Below, one piece after another: positions 38,293 to 50,032 of a stretch of 64,000 bases of DNA (the first letter of the stretch is position 1; each line of letters starts with the position of its first letter). A program made the translations under genes and the position numbers. The notes beneath the pieces are model-generated. The model did no database searches. It saw only the letters and a list, made by a program, of their open reading frames with translations, and was not told the DNA's origin. The stretch comes from Schistosoma mansoni (taxonomy: Eukaryota > Platyhelminthes > Trematoda > Strigeidida > Schistosomatidae), in contig NW_017385999.1 of assembly GCF_000237925.1 (NCBI RefSeq), forward strand, positions 124,001 through 188,000, read 5' to 3'.

Positions 38293-38719
38293 ATCAAGAG
38301 TGCACTTTCAATTATTCATAGATCAGGTGTAATTTTTAATACTCAAGGTAAAACGTTTCGGAAAGTCTGTATTCCTTTCTTGTCTTTCACCTATTTATAA
38401 ACCACTATGTGGTGCACCAAATCACTTACATTTAACTACAAAATATCAAGACAGTCATCGAAAATAAAAATCACTTTGGAAATAAATGAATTCTTTCCAT
38501 AGATAGTTGGTCAATCAGTCATTCACAAAACGTAAATTGTTGGACAAGTTTGCTACAATCTAAGCACAACGACGAAAATGTTACCACATAAAATCAAAAA
38601 CGTAGAAGTAAAAAATCAATCATATTACAAATTTTAACAAAGAGGATGTGATTTGGAAGTAAACTGAAATTGAAAAATGGAAAGTACATGACATAATCAA
38701 AACTAAAGATCTGAAAGAA

Positions 38720-38840
38720 AGATGTCGATTTATGTCCTAGTGAAACTGATCATGGCCATACGGTATGCAAAGAGCATATATATCTGGTGCCCCCTTGTAC
38801 TAATATTTATGTGTTCAAATGAATGCATGATGCAAACATA
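38720..38840 (+). mobile_element. Solo 3' tail of the RTE family at 47685
   Basis: The segment around 38765-38815 (CATATATATCTGGTGCCCCC, TTGTACTAATATTTATGTGT) matches 48370-48416, the 3' UTR of the young RTE fragment at 47685-48434. Only the last ~60-100 bp are present. Confidence 0.6.
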
Positions 38841-39079
38841 GTTCACGATAAAACTGAACCTCTTAGCGCGAATAAGTTCTACAGTATACAATTCCATAGA
38901 ATTATATCTTGGTTAGATTTTCACTAATTTTCTTTCATCCTACTTATATGGCGGCTACCATTCGACAACTAAGTAAACATGTCCTTATGAGAGGAGTGAA
39001 GGTTTGTGTCTTGTGAAACCTGTAAATGATATAAAATACACACTGAAGTTATGACCGATGAGTAATTTAAATAGGAAGA

Positions 39080-39245
39080 ATATATTTATAAAATCTCAGC
39101 GAATGAATTCGAAGTAAATTCAACGTTTCGCCTGGCAATTTAGTCCAGGCTTTTTCAAGGAAAAGTTTCTCACACTAACTCGGCGCCGAAATACTATGAA
39201 ATTATTCGTTCTAATTTAGACGAAAGTTCTTATACAATGAGTAAT
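39080..39245. mobile_element. Copy of the foldback MITE family of 25560-25800
   Basis: 39085-39135 matches one arm (AATATATTTATAAAATCTCA, GCGAATGAATTC), then a centre with GCCTGGCAATTTAGTCCAGG. 39160-39240 matches, in reverse, the flank 25590-25632 (CTCGGCGCCGAAATACTATG, TTCGTCTAAATT-type words). The second hairpin arm is missing. Confidence 0.6.
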
Positions 39246-40850
39246 TCGTAAGAAATACCTCAATTTAGCTCATACTGTTACACGTGCTTGTAGGCAGGTT
39301 ATGGATTAAAACGTAATAAACCCTAAGTTTCAAACAATATTTCAGAGCGAACTGTTCACCAGTTGTATGAACATTTAAATGATAAAGTATAAGTGCGAAT
39401 AGGTATCTTGAACTACTTGTAATAGGTTATAGTGTAATATCAAGTAATTACTTGATTAAATTAGATTCTCTTAGTAACAGGCATTCGTCACCATTGAGAG
39501 ACGTATAACAAAACTATTTATTATGTAATTAGCGATTTGTAAAAATCTAAGGTCATCAATTTTCTACAAAACGATGGACATAGTACATACTTTCGATTTG
39601 TTAACCTGTATACAGAAAACAGTAAACATTAAATTAGCTAAGAATTCCAAATGAATTTGATTTTCTAAATAATCTGTATACTGGGGATCAAGTAACGACT
39701 AAGTTAGAATTTACGCAAAAAGTAGTTATTCTGCTCAGCTAACGTTAAGCTTCTTACATTTATAAACCTTTTCACCAATGAAATTAGAGCATTGGATGAC
39801 TCCGGTTGATATCTTAGGTTTCTATCAGTAAGTTTCATGATGATAGCTAACGTTTTAACCGCCTTTTCTATCATGATTTAAGAAATAATGTAAAACAATC
39901 CACTTTCTATTTTCAAAGTACATAATTACACAGATCGAGAGCTGAATAAAAGCTTGAATTGATTTAGGTATATACAAAAGTATCAACTGGAAATTTAACT
40001 AAACAAGTCGAAGTTCCAAAATTAGTAATTTTCGCAACAAATAATAAGTTACAACTTAAGGTTACGAAATATCAAGACCTTTGTGTTCTGTGATTTTTGA
40101 GGTCTGAAATAAGGGAGTCAGTGAATACTCTCTCTGTAAAAGCGTATTTAGTAGAACTAGATAAATGGAACCATTGATACACAATGCAGCACCCAAGTGG
40201 TAATACGTTGACAAAACAAAGTTTATCGGACAGATTAAGCAAAAATATACACTCCTACGCATGTTTTGTTAATATATGTAGAATGTATTTCATTTCATTT
40301 CTCAAGTTTTTTTTTGAGAAACCGCCAAACAGTTTTTTTTAAAAAAACAAGATTATATTCACGAGAACACAAACTTTCAAATCATAATCAATCACCATTA
40401 GTCACTAGAAAGTAAAGTTTATGGTTTTAATTTTTGGCACATGAACAATAAAATATTATTTTCTTACAAATTATTTTTTATAGAAAGCCATGATATAATC
40501 GAGAATTCCTTCTTATTTCAAATCAACTAACAAAGATTAATTTGATAAAGTGAGGAGTAAAGGTAATAAACTAACGTAAAATAGAAGTCTTTACAATTCT
40601 TATCAACAATTACACTGAAATCATGTTTATAACTTAATAAAGTATAAAGCAGTGCAAGTAGACCTGAAGAAGTATGATTATCAATGTTTATGAAATTTGT
40701 GTATGGATTTATTTAGATATTTAGTTTCCTTTTTCTAAATATGTTTATGTTTGTGGGAGGGAGTGGGAAGTAGGAAGCTAATTTGATTCTTTTGATTATG
40801 TTGATTGATTTCGTTTGTTTATGAGTTTATAAATGTATCCAATTAATCTT
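39246..40850. other. AT-rich non-coding stretch
   Basis: No feature was supported. Confidence 0.5.
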
Positions 40851-40852
40851 TC

Positions 40853-40945
40853 ACAGTTGAAATTATGAGTCAATTGAAGCTAGACCACCAAGGAAAACCT
40901 GGAAGCACTAGACGGCCGTTTCGTCCCATTGTGAGACTCCTCAAA
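40853..40945 (-). mobile_element. Left-arm fragment of the hammerhead inverted-repeat family
   Basis: TTGAAATTATGAGTCAATTG, then CTAGACCACCAAGGAAAACC and TAGACGGCCGTTTCGTCCCA, ending at GTGAGACTCCTCA. On the minus strand this holds the hammerhead from CTGA-like TGAGGAG through GAAACGGCCGTC, but the bases before the core (stem I strand) are lost, so it cannot fold fully. Confidence 0.65.
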
Positions 40946-41349
40946 ATCATTGAGAAAGTAGGAAACATGTTTGATAGTATGTAATAGCTTGCATATTTTA
41001 TATCTATTTACATTTTACTAGTAAACTAGAAATATGATACTGATCAACTAAGTGATATTTAAATAGTAACTAAAATATATACAATTGTTTACTTTGTTCT
41101 TATATCTTTGTTACTGGACAATAGTTAATATAATATAGGTCATATAAACAATTTTATTAAGAAATGACTAAATGTTTCTATACAGTTATTTCATAAAATC
41201 TACATCATGGTCTATTTAAATTGAAAAATTTGTTATGTACATCTTATTTTATTCATTTTATAAATTTAATTATTTAGTTTAACATATATATTTTTTCACG
41301 GTATGTGAATACAACAGTTAGAATTAAATGAAAGTTTTGTATTTATTAC

Positions 41350-44345
41350 TTACTTCCTTACGCCTGTTACTCCCAATGGACCACAGGTCGCCGACCAGCA
41401 TTCTCAGACCTACTCTGTCCTAGGCCTTCCATTCTAGTTCCACCCAATTGTTGCCCGTTCTTCTCATATCTGTCTCCACTTATCGGCGTAATGTGTTCTT
41501 TGGTCTTCCTCTTCTCCTTTGACCTTCAGGACTCCATGTAAGGACTTGTCTTGTGATGCAGTTAGGTGATTTCCTCAATGTATGTCCTATCNNNNNNNNN
41601 NNNNNNNNNNNNNNNNNNNNNNNNNNNNNNNNNNNNNNNNNNNNNNNNNNNNNNNNNNNNNNNNNNNNNNNNNNNNNNNNNNNNNNNNNNNNNNNNNNNN
41701 NNNNNNNNNNNNNNNNNNNNNNNNNNNNNNNNNNNNNNNNNNNNNNNNNNNNNNNNNNNNNNNNNNNNNNNNNNNNNNNNNNNNNNNNNNNGGACTTGTC
41801 TTGTGATGCAGTTAGGTGATTTCCTCAATGTATGTCCTATCCACTTCCAGTGCTTCTTCTTGGTTTTTTCTTCCATTGAAATCTGGTTTGTTGTCTCCCA
41901 CAGTGAATGTTGTTTATAATGTCTGGCCCACGGATCCGAAGTATTTTGTGAAGACAACTGTTATTAAACACCTGTAATTTCTGCATGATGGCTTCCGTAG
42001 TTCTCCAGGTTTCCGTCTCATACAGTAGAACACTCTTGACATTTGTATTCAAGATTCTGATCTTGGTGTTGGTTGAGAGTTGTTTTGAGTCTCGGATGCT
42101 CTTCAGTTGTAAATATACTGCTCTTGCTTTGTCCATCCTCGCCCTCACATCTGTATCAGATCCACCGTGTTCATCGATGATGCTACCTAGGTACGTAGAA
42201 GTTTTTACATCCTCAAAAGCTTGTCCGTCAAGTGTGATTCGATTGGTGCATGTTGTATTGTATCTGAGAGTGTTGCTTTTCCCTTTGTGTATATGGAGAC
42301 CTACTGCTGCTGGTGGTACACTGGTGGTATTCTCCTGCATTTGTTGTTGCGTGTGTGATAGAAGAGCCAGATCATCTGCGAAGTCTGGATCGTCCATCTG
42401 CATCCAAGCTGTCGATTGTATCCCGTGCTTCCCTCCAGATGTTGACGTCTTCATGATCCAGTCGATCACCAGGAGAAAGAGAAAGGTTGAGAGTAAGCAA
42501 CCTTGCCTGAGACCGGTCTCTACCTCGAACGAGTCTGTCAACTGTCCTCCATGTACGACTTTGCAGTTTAATCCATCATAGAAATCCCGTGTCATACTGA
42601 ATGTCTTTTCAAGTACGCCGTAGTGCTGAAGAAGCTTCCATAGTGTCGTCCTGTCCATGCTATCAAATGCTTCCTCGTAGTCAATGAAGTTCATGTAGAG
42701 TGATGAATTCCATTCAATCGATTGTTCCACAATGATCCGTAGAGTTGCGATTTTGTCTTTTCACGATCAATCCTTACGGAATCCTGCCTGTTGGTCTGGA
42801 AGTTGGGCGTCTACGAAGTCCTTCATTCTGTTTAACAACACCCCAAAGAAGACCTTTCCTGGTATTAAGAGATGAGTGATGCCTCTGTAGTTATCATACT
42901 TGCTGAGATCGCCTTTCTTTGGTATTTTGGTCAGAAGTCCTTCTTTCCAGTCTGTCGGTACTTGTACTTCATCCCAAATGTTACTGATGAGAATGTGGAG
43001 TATCCTTGCAGTTACTGCTACATCTGCTTTCAGTGCTACTGCTGGAATTCTCTCTATTCCTTGTGCTTTGCCGCTCTTTTCGGATATCCATGCTGATCTC
43101 TTCAGTTGTTGGTGGACCAACTTCGATTGGGTGGTCGGTGGGTGCTACTTCGATGTTGGGTAGATTCAATGGGGATGGTCGATTCAAGAATTCCCTGAAG
43201 TCCCCTATCCATCTGTTTTGTTGTTCCTCAATATTGGTGATTACTTTGTCTTCCTTGCTTTTCACTGGTCGTCGCTTCTCTTTCAGCCTTTTCAGCTGTC
43301 ATTGCTAGATCAGTTCGTCTTCACTTGCTTGATTACTTCTGTGTATCCAGCTTGTGCCTTGGCTTTTTCTGTTCTTGTTCGGCTGATATTCATTCCTGCC
43401 TTCTTCTCCTCCTTTCTTCAATCTTATCTAGTGTATCAACGGTGGTTCATTCCTTGTGATGATGCCTCTTTTGGCCCAGAACCTCATGACATATTGAAGT
43501 GATTGCTTCCTTGATCCTTTTTCTGTTGTTCTCTATAGTAGTTCCCTCTCCACTGAGAAGCTCATGGAAGGCCTGGAACTTAGTGTTGAGGGCTATCTTG
43601 AATTTGTTGAGTTTGCCAGTATCCCGAAGAAAAGTCATATTATACTTTTGTGATGTTGTCCGCCCCGTTGTCCAGTGCTTCTTAAGTTTTAGTTTCATCT
43701 TGGTGACCAGCGAGTGATGATCTGATACTATATCAGCTACTATATCAGGCGCATAGTAATGAATGACATTCATTGTAATGCCCTCTTTCTTTGTTTTGAA
43801 GGAGGCTTTGATGATTTTGGGTCCATGAGATTTCCATCCTATAAGTGCTTCTTGTGCTTGTTTGGATAGAATCAGTGCAACGCCTTGTGTATATGGAACA
43901 TTCTCTTCTTCACGGCCGGAGTATAACAGAAGCTCTCCTGAAGCTAATCGTTGTTGTCTAATGTGTTTCACTGATTCCAAGCACCTCCAGGTTGTATCTC
44001 CTCATTTCTGCAACACTTTGGATGGCTCTCCCGGTCTCCCATATTATACGAACATTGCATATACTTAAATTAATGGTTGCTCTGGTTAGTAGAAGGGGCA
44101 CCGACCTCGTGACTTCCGAATGAACTCGGCTTTTACCGTGAGACGACATAACTATTCCAAGTGAAGACCTTCTCACTCCTAGGACAGAGTTAAAATGGTT
44201 TAGATAATTTTTCTGGTAAGAGTTTTTTAGTAAGTTAGTTTTCTATGGGTTGGGGTCGCTAACTCAACGCCTAACCCTGCTTTATCCGGGCTTCAGACTG
44301 ATAGTATCCCCAGAGGAGTCCCAGTTGAAGTTAATTGTGAGTGTG
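41350..44345 (-). mobile_element. Near full-length RTE-clade LINE (SR2-like), with a shortened endonuclease
   Basis: On the minus strand, 44345-44180 is GC-richer 5' sequence. 44176-43960 encodes the start of an APE-type endonuclease (NVRIIWETGRAIQSVAEMRR, YNLEVLGISETH) and 43980-43447 its later part (RLASGELLLYSGREEENVPY, GVALILSKQAQEALIGWKSH, IIKASFKTKKEGITMNVIHY YAP). 43265-42981 carries the NRWIGDFREFLNRP linker. 43120-42767 carries the RT fingers (TKIPKKGDLSKYDNYRGITH, DQQAGFRKD). 42730-41837 carries the palm, including FDSMDRTTLWKLLQHYG, GLRQGCLLSTFLFLL and PDFADDLALLS. Several frame changes separate these pieces, and part of the endonuclease after YAPD is missing, so the copy is inactive, yet little diverged. 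The 3' end matches 37408-38292. A 200-N gap interrupts it at 41592-41791. Confidence 0.85.
41592..41791. other. Assembly gap, 200 N, with identical 50-bp flanks
   Basis: The 50 bases before the gap (41542-41591, starting GGACTTGTCTTGTGATGCAG) and the 50 bases after it (41792-41841) are the same sequence. The twin LINE copy at 37408-38292 has this segment once. Removing 200 N and one 50-bp copy makes the two LINE copies exactly the same length (885 bp). Confidence 0.95.
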
Positions 44346-45900
44346 TTCAGTAGAAATAAACCTTTTTGTGTTCATTTTTAACAACGATTGTAATATAGCA
44401 ATGATATGCCTGATAAATTGACTTTCGTTGTTTTGATAAAAGAATGAATTATTAATAAAAGCTACTCAGAACTTGCAATCACATGGATAAAAGTATTAAG
44501 TTAGTAATGTTTACTACAGTGTTTATTCCCTTGAAATGTCGATTTCCACTTCTTGACAGCAACAAAAACATGGAATATGCTTTTGTTTTTCTTTGCCGGA
44601 TCTTTCTAGTTTGACATTACGGCTCGCTTAAAATAAATTTAATCGGTACTTAAACATTATGGATATAAAAAGACTACTACGTAGTATCTGTAGAATAACT
44701 CAAATAAATACCAACCCAGTGAGCATAAAGAAAATAATATCGCTAACATACTTATCAAATAAATATGTAAAGTAATCCATACATCGTGCGTCTGAAAGCA
44801 AAATAGCACGTATATGAAAGGTCGAATCAAGTCTATCATGTGTCAAAGGTTTCTTCGCTGCTTTTGTACGTGTCGTTGAAAGGTTTTTAGACAATTTCCG
44901 CCATACCAAATTATTGATACCTCACTTTTCTTCAGTTAACTACTGATGAAATCAAACGTTTACTCAAATGCGTCGGCAAAATATCATATGCAGATAGTAA
45001 GTTGTGCATAGATTTGCATAAGGGTAGGTCAGGTTCTTTTTAATGTAACACTTCTATAGTGCTTACATCTGTATATAAGATAAACATAATGGCATCTCAC
45101 CAATATATTAACGGGATTATATCCACAATGTATCTCACAACATGCCACTACACGAACGTCGAACCCAACTTATATAATTCTGAACCCATCTACACCAGCC
45201 TGTAAGAGACCAAAGCTTACACTCCCCATATAAGTCAACTTTATCTGTATTGGTCTCTCTAAAAAGTAAAATCATTTATATGGATTGTTTAAAATAAAAC
45301 TACGAATACAATGTAAGTGACTTCTTGACACAATAACACCTGATTCGTACAATGACGTTGTTATTGAGGACTGCATTTTCAAATCCCTTACGGCATAAGT
45401 GTAATCACAAATTTATTAGCTACTTCAACACTAACTACTAATTTTTATAAAACTTCCATCGCTCAATATGGTAACGGAACCAGACGAAATTAGAGAAGAA
45501 TGCAAATTACGTAGACTAAGTCGTTTAATTGTTCTCTTCCTGTAACGTCAATAAGAATCGAAGATGAAAAATAAAATCTATAGGGAACCACAGTTTGACC
45601 GACTGGAACCTTGCAACTTGTGCAATGCAAATGTAAAATAGTGCATAAAATACTGTTTTTCAATCATTCCCACTATCAATGACTGACTGCTCTAAACCTT
45701 TAGTTTCAGAAGGACTATTCTTGTCCATTATCAAGAATTGACTTATAACGCCCCAATTTTGTTGTCCTTATACATTAAAAGTATCATTTTTGATTCAAAG
45801 GATTTGTTCTGAGTTTAACTTTCAGTAAATTACTTTTCTTTTTGAGTATTATCCAGTTAATATTCAACCATAGTTCTTCTTCAGCTTACTACTAGGTGAC
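44346..45900. other. AT-rich non-coding stretch
   Basis: No gene was supported. Short frames at 44657-44909 (minus) carry no motif. Confidence 0.5.
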
Positions 45901-45912
45901 CTAGATGCAGCT

Positions 45913-46287
45913 TTGCTATCAACTGTGGTATGCAGTGGTATTCAGTGTGGCAAATACAAAGGTTGTCTACATAAAGCAGGAACAGACCTTAAAGTAACTG
46001 CTTGCAACAGACGGATAGCAAACGGGCGTGTGACTCTTGCAACACGAATGATGAGACTTGCTGAGCAATATTATCATACTTCTCACAGATCTAAGAAAAA
46101 TATCATCTGCAACTATGAAAAAGGCAGTCGTTTAACCGGTAATCAAACAAAGGCGGGCAGTTATATTGAGAAGAGCATTATTGACAAGATCAGTATCAAT
46201 GGAACATGCAACAGCACTAATAAGAAAATGATAGAACTCAATCCCGCCATAACATCGACGGTGCTGGACCCTCACAATAAACTCTAA
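45913..46287 (+). CDS. Unassigned open frame, 124 aa
   Basis: I do not recognise this protein. It is basic and polar, with Cys-rich spacing at the start (CSGIQCGKYKGC, residues about 8-19) and no membrane segment. Base composition is less AT-rich than the neighbouring non-coding DNA, which supports a coding or former coding origin. It is followed by a second unassigned frame (46395-46655) and a third (46835-47236), all on the plus strand, so these could be exons or decayed pieces of one gene or element. I found no convincing splice sites joining them, and no hallmark of reverse transcriptase, integrase or transposase. Confidence 0.3.
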   Translation: MLSTVVCSGIQCGKYKGCLHKAGTDLKVTACNRRIANGRVTLATRMMRLAEQYYHTSHRSKKNIICNYEKGSRLTGNQTKAGSYIEKSIIDKISINGTCNSTNKKMIELNPAITSTVLDPHNKL

Positions 46288-46394
46288 CCCTCAGAACAGA
46301 CTCTCTAAGTGCAACTGTGGCGTCTAGAACTTCCAATGTAGGTGACTGGAACGTCGTCAACACAGCTGAAAAAGATTGACTGTCGCTGTCGAAA

Positions 46395-46655
46395 ATGCTG
46401 AACAGACCATGTCTTGTGAACAAACCAGCTAGTGGATCGACAGTGCAATATACCTTTAAGATTATCCAAACAGCCAACAAAATGCACGAGGATCCGGACA
46501 GAAATCTAACTGCCAAACAAAAAGGACACCAAGCTGAAAGTACTCGAAAACTTGGGAAAGCACTCACGTCCAGCAGTGATTTTCTCACAGTTATGAACCT
46601 TAAGGATAGCTCTGACCTTCTCAGTCTCCAGGATAGTAACAACGAGATACTTTGA
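46395..46655 (+). CDS. Unassigned open frame, 86 aa
   Basis: Polar, Ser/Lys/Asp-rich product (residues 30-80 include HEDPDRNLTAKQKGHQAEST and LLSLQDSNNEIL) without a known domain. The opposite strand is open over a longer stretch (46687-46238, 149 codons, hydrophobic), so the coding strand is not certain. The sequence just upstream (46311-46380) also reads as plausible protein in another plus frame, hinting at a frameshifted, decayed gene. The status is uncertain. Confidence 0.25.
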   Translation: MLNRPCLVNKPASGSTVQYTFKIIQTANKMHEDPDRNLTAKQKGHQAESTRKLGKALTSSSDFLTVMNLKDSSDLLSLQDSNNEIL

Positions 46656-46834
46656 GAAGAGTTAAACAGGGATCTCAACCTTCCCAATCAGTCCCATCCC
46701 GATAAACTTTAAAAAGTCATCTTCTCCTAAAACTCGAATTTTTACCTTATTACTTATTGCATAGCAATCAACCAATCTCCTATCTGTCAACGTGATAGCT
46801 TCTGGTTACCAGAAACCCTACAGTCCGGAGACGA

Positions 46835-47236
46835 ATGCCCTCGATTTATAAAATATACAAAACGATAGAAATTGAATGTAATTATCACAACCGAGTTGCT
46901 AGAATACCCCCTCATTGGACATTGCCAAATACCTTGGACAGTACTGAAACATCAAAGAGAGATCTCAAAGAAATCAATCCGTTTATACAAGCTCACGACA
47001 AAGATATAGGATATCCAACTTATTATCGATTTTTTACTTATATTTATTTCACATATCCAGGCACCTACCCAGAAGGATCATTCGCTACCATAACACTCGT
47101 TGATCGAAAGAATCTCATATATCGTTCACAACTATTTGAACCAACTGAGTCATTTGTGGATTTTGACCTTGAGAAACCCGTCAAGGAGGAAATCTGTAAA
47201 ATAGAATGCCAAGAGGTGTGTTGGGATATACTTTAG
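46835..47236 (+). CDS. Unassigned open frame, 133 aa, protein-like composition
   Basis: This frame reads like a genuine protein: mixed composition, aromatic-rich middle (YPTYYRFFTYIYFTYPGTYP, residues about 61-80), then GSFATITLVDRKNLIYRSQL and an acidic C-terminus with a closing Cys pattern (EEICKIECQEVCWDIL) before the stop. It has no signal peptide at the first Met and no membrane helix. I recognise no family. It could be the last exon of a host gene whose earlier exons are the frames upstream, or a stand-alone small gene. Confidence 0.35.
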   Translation: MPSIYKIYKTIEIECNYHNRVARIPPHWTLPNTLDSTETSKRDLKEINPFIQAHDKDIGYPTYYRFFTYIYFTYPGTYPEGSFATITLVDRKNLIYRSQLFEPTESFVDFDLEKPVKEEICKIECQEVCWDIL

Positions 47237-47684
47237 TGGTCTCTTTATACTATCGTGAGATCTTGAAATAACTTCGAAAATCATGACTTCAGTTATACAT
47301 CTCATTGTCTTGTGCTAGGTTGCAGTTCTCAGCCATTATAATGAGTTAGAGGTTAAGTATTTTATGAATAAAAGCTTAAAGCTGTGTATGATACTTAAAT
47401 TTTCAAAATACAAGAACTACAGTCTTATTAATAAGTCACATCGCTCTCCTTGTACCTACAAGTATTTTACCTGTTAGGCTGTTTGAAATATGACTTAAAA
47501 AGTGTATCTCTTTTTATTACTAAATGTAAAGCAAAATCCTTCAGTACGTATTGAAAAATCTAACCTACTTATGACCATTACCACCCAAAAGTTTTGCGCA
47601 CCTACTTTTATTATCAACAACTAATTATATAGGTTGCAGTGTAGTTAGTGTAGTGTGTCATTTCATGTCATTTGTACGTATAAT
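47237..47684. other. AT-rich non-coding stretch
   Basis: No feature was supported. It lies between the unassigned frame and the truncated 5' end of the next LINE. Confidence 0.5.
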
Positions 47685-48434
47685 GAAAGCCAGAGCGGCT
47701 TATGCCAATCTGGGCCATCTTTGGCGCCTTCGTGATGTTAGTCTGGCTGTAAAAGATCGGATCTACAACGCGTCGGTGAGAGCAGTTTTGCCCCATGCTT
47801 GTGAAACCTGGCCTCTCCGAGTTGAGGATGTTAGACGACTCTCTATGTTCGATCATCCTTGTCTCCGAAGGATTGCTGACATACAGTGGCAACACCATGT
47901 TAGTAATGCAGAGGTTCGGCATCGTGTGTTCGGGCGCAGAGACGATAATTCAATTGGTGTCACCATCTTGAAACACCGACTTCGGTGGCTTGGACATGTT
48001 TTACGAATGTCGTCCCAGAGACTTCCACGTCGTGCATTATTTGCCGACTCTGGGACTGGTTGGAAAAAGCGGAGAGGAAGTCAGTGTATGTCATGGTGTC
48101 GTGGTATGAAAGAAAGCTGCAAAGGGCTAGCTTCTGTTGGTCCTTCACGACTCCCTGGCTGGGGTCCGGGAAATGGTGCAACACAGTGGCTAGAGACGTT
48201 ATCAGATATGGCTCAGAATAGAAGCCAGTGGCGATCCTGCTGCAACCTTCTTTTACTTTCTACATAAAGAATGGTTCTAACTTTCTTAACCGAGAGAGCT
48301 CTTCTGGTTGTACATTTCAGTCCGCCTTATCTTTTCATCCCTTCTCTTCCTACTTTCATTATTTTGTGTGGCGCATATGTATCTGGTGCCCTTTTGTACC
48401 AATATGTATGTGTTTAAAAAATAAATAAATAAAA
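47685..48434 (+). mobile_element. Young 5'-truncated RTE-clade LINE 3' end
   Basis: An open frame to 48267 encodes the post-palm region of an RTE polymerase: YANLGHLWRLRDVSLAVKDR, VRAVLPHACETWPLRVEDVR, FDHPCLRRIADIQWQHHVSN, LKHRLRWLGHVLRMSSQRLP, then GWKKRRGSQCMSWCRGMKES and a terminal LPGWGPGNGATQWLETLSDM block. The frame is intact to its stop, unlike the related copies at 5868-6723 and 63480-64000, so it is younger. The 3' UTR (to about 48434) ends in an AAAT/AATA repeat tail. The same tail recurs at 38765. Confidence 0.85.
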
Positions 48435-50030
48435 GTATAAGTTGCACTTTTAAGGTCGAAAATGTCTGACAAGATATCACTTTCAGCAATAAGTCCATGA
48501 ATATTCTACTCCATCTTATATTTTAATATTCGTATCACAATCTAAAGTGCAGATTTAGTGTGGTCAACTTCTACTCACACCTGGTTTAATAACTCATAGT
48601 GTTACTAGATTACAAAAGTAAAACCAGCGACCTAGTGATTGACTTAACCACTAAGCTATCACGTCACTCTTAAGTATGCTTTCTCTCTGTAATTCCTCAG
48701 TCCTGTTGACCCACTTACACTTCAGTTCTTAGTACCTCACACATTATGATTAAGCTACTGTAGGACTTCGGAGGAAGAGCCTTGGTCTTCCATCGTATAA
48801 CAACGTGGTCACCGCACATTGTCTTCAGAATCGGTTCTGATTCAAACAAAGTCTTGCGACCCAGATATATATTTCTCTGTAATTCGAATTGTACGGTTTG
48901 CATAGACAGTAATCGTTGTGCATATTCCTACATTCGTGAAATTACTAATAACACTCGTACCATTTTAAGACGGTCTGAAGCTAGAAGCGTTCAGCCTTGG
49001 CCTTCCTTAATTGATCACTCACCTTTAGTATAAACTAACGATAGGAATGGCTGTTCAAGCTTGCGTGTCTACTACCTATACAGGCATATTTTGACGCACG
49101 TACTTGCATTAACTGGTTGGGATTGTCCAAAAGTGATTTTACGTTTTCTTCTTTATATCAGCATAATGTAGTTTAACATGAGCTAACTTATTTTGAACAA
49201 CCGTCAATCTTGTGCTGCTCCCTGCTGGATGCTAGTTTTCGAGACGACACTTTAATCACACTTTCACTCACTGGTTGACAATAGCATCTCTAGTCAATTA
49301 AACTAATCCCTTAGCTTAATTGCTTCAGACATAGCCTTTGCAAATATTTGATCAAATTCAATGCAAACTACATCTTCAGGCTCTGTTCCTAGCATATGAG
49401 TTTCATCCAGCCCGCTTCTTTCATAAAGTCTGTCGTGCACGAGAAACCATTCATAATGTTACGCTGTCTATTAATTAACTGAATCTACTGATTCCATTCA
49501 ACTATTCCCGTTGATACACGCGGAACATTAGCTTAACGTTAGGGTTCTTTCTTTTTTACTTCAGCTTATAATTACCTGAGTCCACAAAGTTACAGACATC
49601 ATCAATTTAATCACCAATTACTTCAAGAAGTAGAGTCCAGAAGTTCAAATTACTGTACATTTTCCCTTGGTGTTTTTGAGGCGACTTAGTTTCGGTAACA
49701 CGTAATGACTGTCCGAATATGACAAGTTTATTTTAGACATGTGTACTTAAAAACAGTCATTTATATTGACTCTTAGAATTTTTCAAGTAGGGTTATAGAC
49801 GGAAACGGTAACTTGTGCACCTATATATGTTAAGCAGGTAGTAAGAATAATTTTATAACTTTTTTCGGTTTCCATCCGAATATTGCAAACTTAACGATCG
49901 CGGTTATATGGACTAGCATATTTGTGAAAGGTGTGCAAGCCTTCAGAAAATAAATTTGAATAACATATCGTCACTTGCGTTTTCAAATTGAGTTTTGTTG
50001 AGGAATGCCCTTACATTGACACATTTTCAG
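48435..50030. other. Non-coding stretch with a possible tRNA-derived fragment
   Basis: 48600-48672 on the minus strand reads TGATAGCTTAGTGGTTAAGT, a perfect box A (TAGCTTAGTGG) followed at about 35 bp by a weak box-B-like CTGGTTTTAC. No hammerhead or tail accompanies it. The rest shows no gene. Confidence 0.4.
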
Positions 50031-50032
50031 AA

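Noticed and set aside
41985-42581. 198-codon plus-strand open frame
   Set aside because: It is the antisense shadow of the RTE reverse transcriptase frame on the minus strand, and the same shadow appears opposite the twin at 37368-37907.
46238-46687. 149-codon minus-strand frame, hydrophobic
   Set aside because: It has no known motif, and plus-strand frames over the same bases look more protein-like; I could not settle the strand, so it is mentioned only under the plus-strand entry.
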